Shown here: positions 34,923 through 44,235 of the stretch, one piece after another
Layout: each line of letters starts with the position of its first letter
Numbering within the stretch: the first letter of the stretch is position 1
Program-made: the position numbers and the translations under genes
Notes under the pieces: model-generated
The model's database searches: none
Seen by the model: the letters and a program-made list of their open reading frames with translations, nothing else
Told to the model about the DNA's origin: nothing
NCBI RefSeq assembly: GCF_030433645.1
Contig: NZ_JAROCG010000001.1
Span: forward strand, 1,364,001-1,428,000
DNA: 64,000 nucleotides
Source: Arthrobacter burdickii
GTDB taxonomy: Bacteria > Actinomycetota > Actinomycetes > Actinomycetales > Micrococcaceae
Direction: 5' to 3'

Positions 34923-37670
34923 GTGCCGACCAAGGCCACGGACAAGAAGCACGGCAAGAAGCTCGTCATCGTTGAGTCCCCCAGCAAGATCAAGAGCATC
35001 TCGGGCTACCTCGGCGAGGGTTTCCAGGTCGCCGCGTCCATGGGGCACATCCGCGACCTGCCGCAGCCCTCCGACCTCCCCGCGGAACTCAAGAAGTCCT
35101 CCGTGGGCAAGTTCGCGGTGGACCTCGACAAGGATTTCGAGCCGTACTACGTCGTGTCACCCGAGAAGCGGAAGACCGTCGCGGAGCTCAAGGCCGCCCT
35201 GAAGGACGCCGACGAGCTCTACCTCGCAACCGATGCGGACCGCGAGGGCGAGGCCATCGCCTGGCACCTGCTGCAGGTCCTCAAGCCGAAGGTCCCCGTC
35301 TACCGGCTGACGTTCGGCGAGATCACCAAGGAAGCCGTCACGCGCGCCATGGGCGAACTGCGCGACGTCGACATCCCCATGGTGGATGCCCAGGAGACCC
35401 GGCGTATCCTCGACCGGCTCTACGGCTACGAGATCTCACCCGTCCTCTGGCGTAAGGTGGCCCGCGGCCTGTCCGCCGGCCGCGTGCAGTCCGTGGCCAC
35501 CCGCCTCGTCGTCGAACGCGAACGCGAGCGCATGGCTTTCCGCGCGGCGTCGTACTGGGACCTCACGGGCACCTTCACACCCGAGGATTCCTCGAAGGGC
35601 AGCACCTTCCCCGCGAAGCTCGTCGCCGTCGACGGCAGCCGCATCGCCTCCGGCAAGGACTTCTCCGACCGCGGTGAGCTGAAGGCGGCCAACGTCGTCC
35701 GGCTCGACGAGGACGCCGCACGCTCCCTCGCCGTCGGGCTGGAGAGCGCCGCCTTCACGGTGCGGTCCGTGGAGACCAAGCCCTACACGCGCCGTCCCGC
35801 GGCGCCGTTCACGACGTCGACGCTGCAGCAGGAGGCGGCCCGCAAGCTGCGCTTCAGCTCCAAGGTCACAATGCAGGTGGCGCAGCGGCTGTACGAGAAC
35901 GGGTACATCACCTACATGCGTACCGATTCGTCGGCGCTGTCGGACCAGGCCATCAACGCCGCGCGTCGGCAGGCCTCGGAGCTGTACGGCCCCGAGTACG
36001 TCCCCGGGTCTCCCCGCGTCTACAAGGGCAAGGCCAAGAATGCGCAGGAGGCGCACGAGGCCATCCGCCCCGCCGGCGATTCCTTCCGCACGCCCGCCCA
36101 GGTGGCGCAGGGCCTGCGTGGTGACGAATTCCGGCTCTACGAGCTGATCTGGAAGCGGACCGTCGCCTCGCAGATGGCGGACGCCAAGGGCTCGACGGCG
36201 TCGCTGCGCCTCGGTGCCAGGAGCGCCGATGGCCGGGATGCCGAATTCTCCGCCTCCGGCACCGTCATCACCTTCCGTGGTTTCATGGCCGCCTACGAGG
36301 AAGGCCGCGACGCGGACCGCAACGAGGACGGCACCGACGACGACGCACAGGGTACGCGCCTGCCGAACGTCGCCCAGGGCGATGCCCTCGGTGCAACGGC
36401 GATCGAGGCTTCCGGCCACGAGACGTCGCCGCCCCCGCGCTACACGGAGGCGTCCCTGGTGAAGGTCCTGGACGAGCGCGGCATCGGCCGCCCGTCGACC
36501 TACGCCGCGACGATGTCCACCATCATGGACCGCGGCTACGTCCGGACCAGGGGCCAGGCCCTCGTGCCGAGCTGGATCGCCTTCTCCGTGGTACGCCTGC
36601 TCGAGGAGCACTTCAACGACTACGTCGACTACGACTTCACGGCGGAGCTCGAGGAGGACCTGGATCGCATCTCCCGCGGCGAGACCGGGCGTGTGGAGTG
36701 GCTCAACCACTTCTACTACGGGGACCGCAAGGACACCGGCCTGCACACGATCGTCAGCGAGCTCGGCGAGATCGACGCGCGCCGCATCAACTCGGTGGAG
36801 ATCGCCGATGGCATCACGCTGCGCGTGGGCAAGTTCGGACCGTACCTCGAGAAGCCCCTGCCACCGGACGCACCGGAGGGCACGGAGCCGCAGCGCGCCA
36901 ACGTGCCCGAGGACCTCGCGCCGGACGAGCTGACCGCCGAGAAGGCGATCGAGCTGATGGAGGCCCCGACGTCGGAGGAGCGTGTCCTCGGGACCGACCC
37001 GGAGACCGGGCGGACCATCGTGGCACGCGACGGCCGCTACGGACCGTACGTGATCGAGCTGATCCCCGAGCAGACGGCCGAGGAACTGGCCAGCCAGCCG
37101 GTCGAGTACTACAAGAACGGCAAGCCCAAGCCCCCGAAGAAGCCCGCGAAGGTCAAGCCGCGCACCGGCTCGCTCTTCAAGTCCATGACGGTGGACACGG
37201 TCACGCTCGAGGATGCCCTCAAACTGATGAACCTGCCGCGCGTCCTCGGGACGGACGAGGACGGCAAGGAGATCACGGTGCAGAACGGCCGGTTCGGCCC
37301 GTACCTGAAGAAGGGCAGCGACTCCCGCTCCATCGGCTCGGAGGAGGAGATCTTCACGATCACCTTCGAGCAGGCGCAGGAACTCTACAAGCAGCCCAAG
37401 CAGCGTGCCGGCAGGACGGTCACCCCACCGCTGGCCGAGTTCGGGGACGATCCCGTGAGTGAGAAGCCCATCGTGGTGAAGGACGGCCGCTTCGGCCCCT
37501 ACATCACGGACGGCGTCACCAACATCACAGTGCCCAGCTCCATGGCGATCGAGGAACTGACCCGCGAACAGGCGATCGAGATGCTCGCCGACAAGCGTGC
37601 CAAGGGCCCGGCCCCGAAGAAGACCACGCGCCGGGCGCCTGCGAAGCGCAAGGTCGCGGCGGGCAAGTAG
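34923..37670 (+). CDS. topA: DNA topoisomerase I
   Basis: 915 residues from a GTG with TAGGAGAG upstream. Relaxes negative supercoils. TOPRIM motifs VIVESPSKIKSI and YLATDADREGEAIAW; active-site Tyr331 in YITYMRTDS. Instead of zinc ribbons, the C-terminus carries repeated GRFGPYL/GRYGPYV units (four or more), the actinobacterial arrangement, and ends in a Lys/Arg-rich tail (TTRRAPAKRKVAAGK) for DNA binding and strand passage. 124 nt separate it from the methyltransferase. Confidence 0.97.
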   Translation: MPTKATDKKHGKKLVIVESPSKIKSISGYLGEGFQVAASMGHIRDLPQPSDLPAELKKSSVGKFAVDLDKDFEPYYVVSPEKRKTVAELKAALKDADELYLATDADREGEAIAWHLLQVLKPKVPVYRLTFGEITKEAVTRAMGELRDVDIPMVDAQETRRILDRLYGYEISPVLWRKVARGLSAGRVQSVATRLVVERERERMAFRAASYWDLTGTFTPEDSSKGSTFPAKLVAVDGSRIASGKDFSDRGELKAANVVRLDEDAARSLAVGLESAAFTVRSVETKPYTRRPAAPFTTSTLQQEAARKLRFSSKVTMQVAQRLYENGYITYMRTDSSALSDQAINAARRQASELYGPEYVPGSPRVYKGKAKNAQEAHEAIRPAGDSFRTPAQVAQGLRGDEFRLYELIWKRTVASQMADAKGSTASLRLGARSADGRDAEFSASGTVITFRGFMAAYEEGRDADRNEDGTDDDAQGTRLPNVAQGDALGATAIEASGHETSPPPRYTEASLVKVLDERGIGRPSTYAATMSTIMDRGYVRTRGQALVPSWIAFSVVRLLEEHFNDYVDYDFTAELEEDLDRISRGETGRVEWLNHFYYGDRKDTGLHTIVSELGEIDARRINSVEIADGITLRVGKFGPYLEKPLPPDAPEGTEPQRANVPEDLAPDELTAEKAIELMEAPTSEERVLGTDPETGRTIVARDGRYGPYVIELIPEQTAEELASQPVEYYKNGKPKPPKKPAKVKPRTGSLFKSMTVDTVTLEDALKLMNLPRVLGTDEDGKEITVQNGRFGPYLKKGSDSRSIGSEEEIFTITFEQAQELYKQPKQRAGRTVTPPLAEFGDDPVSEKPIVVKDGRFGPYITDGVTNITVPSSMAIEELTREQAIEMLADKRAKGPAPKKTTRRAPAKRKVAAGK

Positions 37671-37721
37671 CGCTGCGGGTAGACAGACGATAGCGGGGGA
37701 TGAGCGGGAAGCGCGGGAACA

Positions 37722-38735
37722 ATGCGGCTAGGTGTGCTGGACATAGGGTCGAACACGGTCCATTTGCTGCTCGTGGACGCCCACCCGGGTGGGCGTCCCG
37801 TGCCGTTCGCTTCCCACAAGAAGCCCCTCCAGCTGGTGGCCTATCTCGACGAGGACGGCAGTATCTCGCGGGAGGGCCAGGACGAGCTCGTTGGCTTCGT
37901 CGGTGAGGCGCGTGAGTTCGCGAGCGGGCACGACGCCGAGGACTTCCTCGCGTTCTGCACCTCGGCCATCCGCGAGGCCGGCAATGGCAGCGAGGTCCTC
38001 GCGCGCGTGCGTGAGGAGACCGGCGTCGACCTCCAGGAACTGTCCGGGGACCAGGAAGCCGCGGTGACCTTCCAGGCCGTCCGCCGCTGGTACGGCTGGG
38101 GAGCCGAATCCATCCTCAACCTCGACATCGGCGGCGGGTCCTTCGAGATGGCGATGGGCACCGACGAGCTCCCCGAGGTGGCGCTGTCCGTTCCGCTCGG
38201 CGCGGGCCGCCTCACCCGCGACTGGCTCCGCGGGGATCCGCCGTCGGCGAAGAGCGTGAAGGAACTGCGCCGCTACATCCGGGCGACCCTCCGGGAAGCG
38301 GTGCCGCAGTTCGCCCACCTCGGCAGCCCCCACCTCGTGGCCGGAACCTCGAAGACCTTCCGCTCGCTGGCGCGCATTGCAGGGGCGGCCCCGTCGGCCG
38401 CCGGGCCCTTCGTGCGCCGCGAGCTGCGCCTGGAGGACCTCAAGCTGTGGACCAAGCGCCTGGCCGCGATGAGCGTCAAGGACCGCATCAACCTCGACGG
38501 CGTCTCCGAGCTCCGTGCGCCACAGGTCCTGGCGGGTGCGCTCGTCGCCGAATGCGCCCTCGAACTGTTCGACGTCCCGTCCATGGACATCTGCCCGTGG
38601 GCGCTGCGGGAAGGCCTGCTGCTGCGGCGGTTCGACGCCAAGATGTTCGAGGCCGACGAGCCGCTGCCCGGAGTCGGGGTGGGCCACATCCAGCTCGATT
38701 CGGCACGACGCCTGTCCCTGCCCGGGGGAGCCTGA
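37722..38735 (+). CDS. Ppx/GppA phosphatase family protein
   Basis: 337 residues. ASKHA-fold phosphatase: phosphate-1 loop LGVLDIGSNTVHLLLVDA, LNLDIGGGSFEMA as phosphate-2, and VAGTSKTFRSLAR. Length matches the short actinobacterial exopolyphosphatases rather than 500-residue E. coli Ppx, so the HD-like C-terminal domain is absent. It probably degrades short polyphosphate or pppGpp. Operonic with the next gene (1-nt gap). Confidence 0.85.
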   Translation: MRLGVLDIGSNTVHLLLVDAHPGGRPVPFASHKKPLQLVAYLDEDGSISREGQDELVGFVGEAREFASGHDAEDFLAFCTSAIREAGNGSEVLARVREETGVDLQELSGDQEAAVTFQAVRRWYGWGAESILNLDIGGGSFEMAMGTDELPEVALSVPLGAGRLTRDWLRGDPPSAKSVKELRRYIRATLREAVPQFAHLGSPHLVAGTSKTFRSLARIAGAAPSAAGPFVRRELRLEDLKLWTKRLAAMSVKDRINLDGVSELRAPQVLAGALVAECALELFDVPSMDICPWALREGLLLRRFDAKMFEADEPLPGVGVGHIQLDSARRLSLPGGA

Positions 38736-38736
38736 G

Positions 38737-39528
38737 GTGGCACAGCCCGACGGCCGCATCCCGGTCGCGCTGTCCAGCGCCTCCGTCTACCCGCTCTCCG
38801 TCCACGACGCCTTCGCGCTCGCACAGGACCTCGGCTACGACGGCGTGGAGGTCATGGTCACCAACAACTCGGTGAGCCAGAACCCCGACCAGCTCAGCAT
38901 GCTCAGCCAGCGCTACGAGATGCCGATCCTGGCCATCCACGCGCCGACACTCCTGTTGACGCAACAGGTATGGGGCAAGGCCTGGACGAAGATCGAGCTC
39001 TCCGCCGCCATGGCTGCGGAGGTGGGGGCGAAGACCGTGGTGACGCACCCGCCGTTCCGGTGGCAGACGGGGTATGCCGAGGAGTTCCCGGAGGGCATCA
39101 CGCGGGTCGCCCGCGAGTACGGTGTCGAGATCGCCGTCGAGAACATGTACCCGTGGAAGGTTCGGGGCCGCGAGGCGAAAGCGTACCTGCCGCACTGGAA
39201 CCCCGTTCCAGAGCCGTACGAGCGCATCACGTGGGACTTCTCCCACGCCGCGATCGCCGGGATGGACTCCTTCGAGGAGATCCGTACCCTGGGGAACAGG
39301 CTCGCGCACGTGCACCTGACGGACGGCACGCCGAACGGCAAGGACGAGCACCTACTCCCGGGTCAGGGCCAGCAGCGGTGCGCCGAGGCGCTCAACCATC
39401 TCGCCGCCGCGGAGTGGGACGGTGTGGTGGCGGTGGAGGTCAGCACGCGCCGGGCACGCGGGGCGGGCGAGCGCGAGGAGTGGCTCGCGGAGACGCTCCG
39501 CTTCGCGCGGATGAACCTGCGCCACTGA
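38737..39528 (+). CDS. Sugar phosphate isomerase/epimerase family (AP endonuclease 2 fold)
   Basis: 263 residues from GTG 38737 with GGGGGAG upstream, one base after the Ppx stop. TIM-barrel with the xylose-isomerase-like metal residues: VEVMVTNN (strand 2), AIHAPTLLL, VVTHPPFRW, AVENMYPW (catalytic Glu), WDFSHAAIAG and AHVHLTDGT, and a C-terminal GVVAVEVSTRRA. The actual substrate is unknown; the conserved pairing with Ppx in actinobacteria gives no biochemical clue. The following 234 nt to proC hold no gene that I can see. Confidence 0.82.
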   Translation: MAQPDGRIPVALSSASVYPLSVHDAFALAQDLGYDGVEVMVTNNSVSQNPDQLSMLSQRYEMPILAIHAPTLLLTQQVWGKAWTKIELSAAMAAEVGAKTVVTHPPFRWQTGYAEEFPEGITRVAREYGVEIAVENMYPWKVRGREAKAYLPHWNPVPEPYERITWDFSHAAIAGMDSFEEIRTLGNRLAHVHLTDGTPNGKDEHLLPGQGQQRCAEALNHLAAAEWDGVVAVEVSTRRARGAGEREEWLAETLRFARMNLRH

Positions 39529-39762
39529 CGGGCCGCCGACAAGGGCCGGCGGAACGGGGCCGGAAGCGCCGGACACGAAGAAAGGCGCCGGCGGGAACGG
39601 ATGTTGGGGGATCATCCGCTACCACCGACGCCGGACCGGATCAGGAATTCCGGCCCATCACTCGCACCTTTATGGGGTAGTTGGAACACTAGCCGCCTTC
39701 CTTGTGCCGTAACACCGAGAACGCTGGGAACAGGCTGGAAGCGCTCGTGGCAGGATGGGGCC

Positions 39763-40620
39763 ATGACTACGGACACCACGCAGCGCATCGCCTTCCTCGG
39801 CTGCGGATCCATGAACGAGTCCATCCTGGCCGGGCTCCTGGCAGCCGGCCTCGACCCCGCCCTGGTCACCGCCACCGTGCGGCGCGCCGAGCGGGCGGAG
39901 GAACTCCGCCAACGCCACGGGATCGACGCGCAGGCCACTTCGGAGGTCGACGGCGCGAACACCGCAGCCGTACGGGATGCCGACGTCGTCATCCTGGGGG
40001 TGAAACCGGTGGGCATCGTTCCGCTCGCCCGGGAGGTCGCCCCGGCGCTGAAGCCCTCCGCCGTGGTCCTGAGCGTTGCCGCCGCCGTGTCCATCGCGAT
40101 GATCGAGGCAGCCCTGCCCGCGGGGCAGCCTGTCATCCGGTCGATGCCCAACACCCCCTCACGGCTGGGCAGGGGAGTGCTGTCCATCTCCGCGGGATCC
40201 TCCGCCGGACCGGACCTCATGGCGCGGGCGCGTGACCTGCTGCGGCCGGCCGGTACCGTCGTCGAGATCCCGGAGGAGCAGGTCGACGCGCTGTCGGCCG
40301 TCAGCGGCTCCGGCCCCGCCTACGCCTTCTACCTCGCCGAGGCCATGGCAGCGGCAGGCGAGGAGCTCGGGCTCGATCCGGACCTGGCCGGGCTGATCGC
40401 CCGCGAGACGGTCGCCGGGGCAGGTTTCATGCTCGCCGAGGAGGGCGCTGACGCCTCGGCGCTGCGGCGGGCGGTCACCAGCCCGAACGGCACCACGCAG
40501 AGCGCGATCGAGACCTTCGACAAGCTCGGGCTGGCGCACATCGTCGCGGACGGCGCCCAGGCGGCCACTGCCCGTGCGGCCGAGATCACGCGCGAGCTGG
40601 CGGAGTCGGCGTCGTCTTGA
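39763..40620 (+). CDS. proC: Pyrroline-5-carboxylate reductase
   Basis: 285 residues. Last step of proline synthesis: reduces pyrroline-5-carboxylate with NAD(P)H. N-terminal Rossmann FLGCGSMNESILAGLL, VILGVKPVGI, PVIRSMPNTPSRLGRG and the C-terminal family signature region DALSAVSGSGPAYAFYLAEA with RRAVTSPNGTT. The ATG follows GGATGGGG. Downstream is a tandem repeat and the convergent trkA. Confidence 0.93.
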   Translation: MTTDTTQRIAFLGCGSMNESILAGLLAAGLDPALVTATVRRAERAEELRQRHGIDAQATSEVDGANTAAVRDADVVILGVKPVGIVPLAREVAPALKPSAVVLSVAAAVSIAMIEAALPAGQPVIRSMPNTPSRLGRGVLSISAGSSAGPDLMARARDLLRPAGTVVEIPEEQVDALSAVSGSGPAYAFYLAEAMAAAGEELGLDPDLAGLIARETVAGAGFMLAEEGADASALRRAVTSPNGTTQSAIETFDKLGLAHIVADGAQAATARAAEITRELAESASS

Positions 40621-40627
40621 CCGCGCC

Positions 40628-40741
40628 GGGCCGCGGGCACTGACCTCTGCCAGCGCCGGACGGGCCGCGGGCACTGACCCGGACGGGCCGCGGGCACCGA
40701 CCTCTGCCAGCGCCGGACGGGCCGCGGGCACTGACCCGGAC
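40628..40741. repeat. Two tandem 57-bp repeats between proC and trkA
   Basis: 40628-40684 and 40685-40741 differ by one base. Each unit contains two copies of GGGCCGCGGGCAC followed by different tails (34 and 23 nt), so the array shows a nested 34/23 pattern; a partial third unit follows to about 40774. It starts 8 nt after the proC stop and reaches the trkA stop, so it fills the convergent intergenic space. Confidence 0.85.
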
Positions 40742-40771
40742 GGGCCGCCGGCCGGCTCCGACGGGCCGCGG

Positions 40772-41440
40772 CTAGGGCCGGCCGGCGAAGCGCTCGAGCA
40801 GGTCCACGTGGCCCGAGACGATCAGCATGTCGCGGCCGGACACCTTCGTCTCGGGCCGCGCATAGGTGAAGTCCTCGCCGGGCGACTTCACGCCGACCAC
40901 CGTGACGCCGTACTTCGAGCGTACGGAGGACTCGGCGAGCGTGAAGCCCTGGGTTTCCTTCGGCGGATACATCTTCACGATCGCGAAGCCGTCGTCGAAC
41001 TCGATGAAGTCGAGCATGCGCCCGCCGACGAGGTGCGCGGCCCGCTGGCCGGCGTCCGCCTCCGGATAGATGACGTGGTTGGCGCCGATGCGCTTGAGGA
41101 TCTTGCCGTGCGAGGGGGTGATGGCCTTGACCCACAGGTGGTCGATGCCGAGGTCCACGAGGTTGGCGGCGATGAGCACGCTGGACTCGATCGAGGTCCC
41201 GACCCCGACCACGGCGGCGGAGAACTCCTGGGCGCCGAGCTGCCGGAGTGCGTCGATGTTCGTCGCATCCGCCTCCACGACGTGCGTGAGGATGCCCGCG
41301 AACTTCTGGACAAGCTGCGGGTCCCGCTCGATGGCCAGGACCTCGCGGCCCTGTCGGACCAGTTGCTCGGCTGTCGCCGCGCCGAAGCGGCCGAGTCCGA
41401 TCACGAGGACGGGTGCGTTGTGGGCGGGTCTTTCAGCCAA
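40772..41440 (-). CDS. trkA: Potassium channel regulatory subunit TrkA/KtrA
   Basis: 222 residues. RCK protein that binds nucleotide and gates TrkH/KtrB. N-terminal VIGLGRFGAATAEQL dinucleotide fold, then VEADATNIDAL, and a C-terminal TrkA_C domain (ESSVRSKYGVTVVGV). Starts with a TTG at 41440 that overlaps the trkH stop by 8 nt, so translation is coupled to trkH. Confidence 0.9.
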   Translation of the reverse strand: MAERPAHNAPVLVIGLGRFGAATAEQLVRQGREVLAIERDPQLVQKFAGILTHVVEADATNIDALRQLGAQEFSAAVVGVGTSIESSVLIAANLVDLGIDHLWVKAITPSHGKILKRIGANHVIYPEADAGQRAAHLVGGRMLDFIEFDDGFAIVKMYPPKETQGFTLAESSVRSKYGVTVVGVKSPGEDFTYARPETKVSGRDMLIVSGHVDLLERFAGRP

Positions 41441-42845
41441 TGATCGGCCTCTCGTCAGGGTAGTGGTAGAGCGTGCTGCGCTGCCTCAGCGCGAGAGCCG
41501 AGGCGAGGGTGATGGTGCCCATGCGCCCCGCGAACATCAGGGCGGACAGGACGTACTTGCCCGCAGGGGGCAGCTCGGCGCTCAGGTTGGTGCTGAGGCC
41601 GACGGTCGCGAACGCGGAGATGACCTCGAAGACCACCTTGTCGAGCGGTTCGTCGGAGAGGGCGAGGATGAGGCCGCTGCCGACCAACACGAGCGTGGCG
41701 CCCATGAAGATCACCGAGATAGCGACGCGCATCACGCTGTGCGGGATGGTGCGTCCCCAGGCGCGCACGTCGGAGTCGCCGCGCGCTTCGGCAACGATCG
41801 CGAGGAACATGACGGCGATGGTGGTGACCTTGATCCCGCCGGCCGTCGACGCGGACCCGCCGCCCGCGAACATGAGGGCGTCCGTCAGGAGCATCGTCGT
41901 CGTGTTCATGTCGTTCTGGTCCACGAGGTTGAACCCGCCGGAGCGCGTCATGACCGAGGCGAAGAAGGCATGGATGGTCTTGTCGGCGACGCTGAGGTTG
42001 GCGATCGTGCGGCTGTTCTCCCACTCGAGGAATCCCCACGCGAAGGTGCCCGCCACGAGCAGGATCAGCGAGACGGACACCGTGAGTTTTGCGTGCAGCG
42101 TCCACTTCCTGAACCGGTGGCCCACCTGCACGAGGACCATGACCACGGGGAAGCCGAGGCTGCCGAGGAAGACTCCGACCATGAGGGGGGTGAGGATCCA
42201 GAGATCCGTCTCGTAGGGCACCAGGCCGTCGCTGTGGGGGGTGAAGCCTGCGTTGTTGAAGGCGGAGATGGAGTAGAAGATGCCGTGCCAGAGCGCCTGC
42301 CACCACGGTTCGCCGAGGAGCATGAACCGGGGGATCAGGACGACGGCGAGCACCACCTCGATCACCACGGAGGTGGTGATGACGATCCGCAGGAGAGTGC
42401 CGATCTCACCGAGGCGGCTCGCATTGTTGAGGGCCTCCTGCGCCAGCAGCTTCCCCCGGACCCCGAGGCGCTTGCTGACGATCAGGGCCAGGAGGGACGC
42501 GAGGGTGAGGGTGCCGAGGCCGCCGATGAAGATGCCGAGCAGGATCACCAGTTGCCCGAAGAAAGACCAGTGTGTCGCAGTGGACACGACGGTGAGGCCG
42601 GTGACGCAGACGGCGGACACCGCTGTGAAGAACGCATCGTGGATGGGGGTGACCGTGCCGCTGCTGCTCGACATGGGCAGGCTCAGCAGTGCGGTGAAGA
42701 CCAGGATGACGGCGGTGAAGATGAAGAGGGCGAGCCGGGCGGGTGAACTGTTCGCGAAGGAGTCGACGAAGTCGCGGATCGAGGCCAGCAGCCTGAAGTA
42801 CCCGTTGTGATCGTCCTTCAGCCGTCGTGGCTGGAAAGTCACCAT
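41433..42845 (-). CDS. trkH: Potassium transporter membrane subunit TrkH/KtrB
   Basis: 470 residues. Four repeats of the M1-P-M2 type form the K+ pathway; the selectivity-filter glycines are seen in AVCVTGLTVV, SAFNNAGFTP, TRSGGFN and FATVGLST. Length and similarity to KtrB favour a Ktr-type Na+- or ATP-regulated system. ATG 42845 chosen; GTG 42857 is a possible alternative. First gene of a trkH-trkA operon. Confidence 0.9.
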   Translation of the reverse strand: MVTFQPRRLKDDHNGYFRLLASIRDFVDSFANSSPARLALFIFTAVILVFTALLSLPMSSSSGTVTPIHDAFFTAVSAVCVTGLTVVSTATHWSFFGQLVILLGIFIGGLGTLTLASLLALIVSKRLGVRGKLLAQEALNNASRLGEIGTLLRIVITTSVVIEVVLAVVLIPRFMLLGEPWWQALWHGIFYSISAFNNAGFTPHSDGLVPYETDLWILTPLMVGVFLGSLGFPVVMVLVQVGHRFRKWTLHAKLTVSVSLILLVAGTFAWGFLEWENSRTIANLSVADKTIHAFFASVMTRSGGFNLVDQNDMNTTTMLLTDALMFAGGGSASTAGGIKVTTIAVMFLAIVAEARGDSDVRAWGRTIPHSVMRVAISVIFMGATLVLVGSGLILALSDEPLDKVVFEVISAFATVGLSTNLSAELPPAGKYVLSALMFAGRMGTITLASALALRQRSTLYHYPDERPIIG

Positions 42846-42968
42846 TGCCGCCCGCACTGCCCCGTTCGCTGGTCCTCCCGCCGAAGCGGCATCGGAATCA
42901 TCCCTTATCCTCCCTTGCAGTAGTAAAGCATCTCACCCGGACGCATCGTCGTAATATCGCCTATCGCG

Positions 42969-42974
42969 TAGCCT
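42969..42974 (+). promoter_or_regulatory. Candidate leaderless -10 of acuC
   Basis: TAGCCT ends 7 nt before the ATG at 42982. The surrounding GTAGCCTTGCAG resembles GTAAACTTGCAG before the DUF4229 gene. Confidence 0.4.
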
Positions 42975-42981
42975 TGCAGGG

Positions 42982-44184
42982 ATGTCTACGCACTCAGGGC
43001 CAGCGGTACCCCTCCAGGTCGTCTGGGACGAATCGATGCTGGCCTACAACTTCGGCGGGCAGCACCCCATGAACCCCGAGAGGCTGCACCTCACTGCCCG
43101 GCTCACGCGTGACTGCGGTCTGCTCGACCTCGGCCACGTGACGGTCGCGTCACCCTTCGTGGCCTCGGACGACGACCTCGCGACGGTCCACAGCCCCGAC
43201 TACATCAGCGCCGTCCGCAGCGTCAGCAGCAACCCGGACCGCTCGGACGCCGGGATGGGCCTCGGCACCGAGGACACCCCCGCGTTCGTGGGCATGCACG
43301 AGGCGAGCGCCCGTCTTGCGGGCGGTTCGCTGGGCGCCGCCGACGCGATCGTGCAGGGCTCCGTTGTGCGGGCGGTCAATTTCGGCGGAGGTATGCACCA
43401 CGCGGCCCGGTCGCGCGCCAGCGGCTTCTGCATCTACAACGACGCGGCGGCGGCCGTTCAGCGGCTGCTCGACCGCGGCGCCCGGCGCGTCCTCTACATC
43501 GACGTCGACGCCCATCACGGCGACGGCACCCAGAGCATCTTCTGGGATGACCCCCGCGTCATGACGATCTCCCTCCACGAGACGGGGATGAGCCTCTTCC
43601 CCGGGACCGGCTTCGCCAACGAGACGGGCGGACCGGGTGCCGAGGGCTACGCCGTGAACGTCGCGCTGCCGACGGTCGCGGGGGATTCCGCCGTGCTGCG
43701 GGCCTTCCACGCCGTCGTGCCGCAGCTCGCCGGGGCCTTCGCGCCCGATGTCATCGTCAGCCAGCACGGCTGCGACTCCCACCGGGAGGATCCCCTGACA
43801 AACCTGCGCGTCAGCGTCGACGCACAGCACGCGATGATGCTCGGCGTGCGGGAGCTGGCGGACCGGCTCTGCGACGGGCGGTGGATCGCGACCGGCGGCG
43901 GCGGTTATGCCCTGGCGAGCGTCGTGCCCCGGTCCTGGACGCTACTCGTCGCCGTGGCGGCCGGAGCCGCGATAGCGCCGGCGACCCCGGTGCCCGCGGC
44001 ATGGCGGGACTACGTGCTCGAGCGGCACGGCATCGACACGCCGGCGCTGATGGGCGACGGCGCCGAGCCGTGGTGGCGCTCCTGGGAGATCGGGTACGAC
44101 CCGAACGACGACCTGGACCGCACAGTGATGGCCACCCGCAAGGCAGTGTTCCCGCTCCACGGGCTGGACCCCTGGTTCGACTGA
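42982..44184 (+). CDS. acuC: Acetoin utilisation protein AcuC-like deacetylase (class I/II HDAC family)
   Basis: 400 residues. Zinc-dependent lysine deacetylase fold: NFGGGMHHAARSRASGFCIYN with the catalytic His pair, zinc residues in DVDAHHGDGTQ, and VSQHGCDSHREDPL with the third ligand. B. subtilis AcuC reactivates acetyl-CoA synthetase by removing its acetyl group; the acs gene lies 26 kb away. The final 60 residues after CGGGGYAL-type TGGGGYALASV are an actinobacterial extension. Confidence 0.88.
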   Translation: MSTHSGPAVPLQVVWDESMLAYNFGGQHPMNPERLHLTARLTRDCGLLDLGHVTVASPFVASDDDLATVHSPDYISAVRSVSSNPDRSDAGMGLGTEDTPAFVGMHEASARLAGGSLGAADAIVQGSVVRAVNFGGGMHHAARSRASGFCIYNDAAAAVQRLLDRGARRVLYIDVDAHHGDGTQSIFWDDPRVMTISLHETGMSLFPGTGFANETGGPGAEGYAVNVALPTVAGDSAVLRAFHAVVPQLAGAFAPDVIVSQHGCDSHREDPLTNLRVSVDAQHAMMLGVRELADRLCDGRWIATGGGGYALASVVPRSWTLLVAVAAGAAIAPATPVPAAWRDYVLERHGIDTPALMGDGAEPWWRSWEIGYDPNDDLDRTVMATRKAVFPLHGLDPWFD

Positions 44185-44223
44185 TCTCCCGGGCGTCAGG
44201 ATGCCCTCCGGCGTATATATCGC

Positions 44224-44229
44224 TAGGGT
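44224..44229 (+). promoter_or_regulatory. Candidate leaderless -10 of the ArsR gene
   Basis: TAGGGT ends 6 nt before the ATG at 44236; an AT-rich TATATAT run lies just upstream at 44214-44220. Confidence 0.4.
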
Positions 44230-44235
44230 GGGCGG

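Noticed and set aside
39734-39749. CebR-like half site TGGAAGCGCTCGTGG before proC
   Set aside because: Only the first half matches the palindrome and proC has no link to cellobiose.
39529-39762. Terminator or small RNA between the TIM-barrel gene and proC
   Set aside because: Several short GC-rich inverted words, but no hairpin with a convincing stem and T-tract, and no RNA gene signature.
40628-40741. CRISPR-like array
   Set aside because: Only two long units without spacers and no cas genes; a simple tandem repeat.
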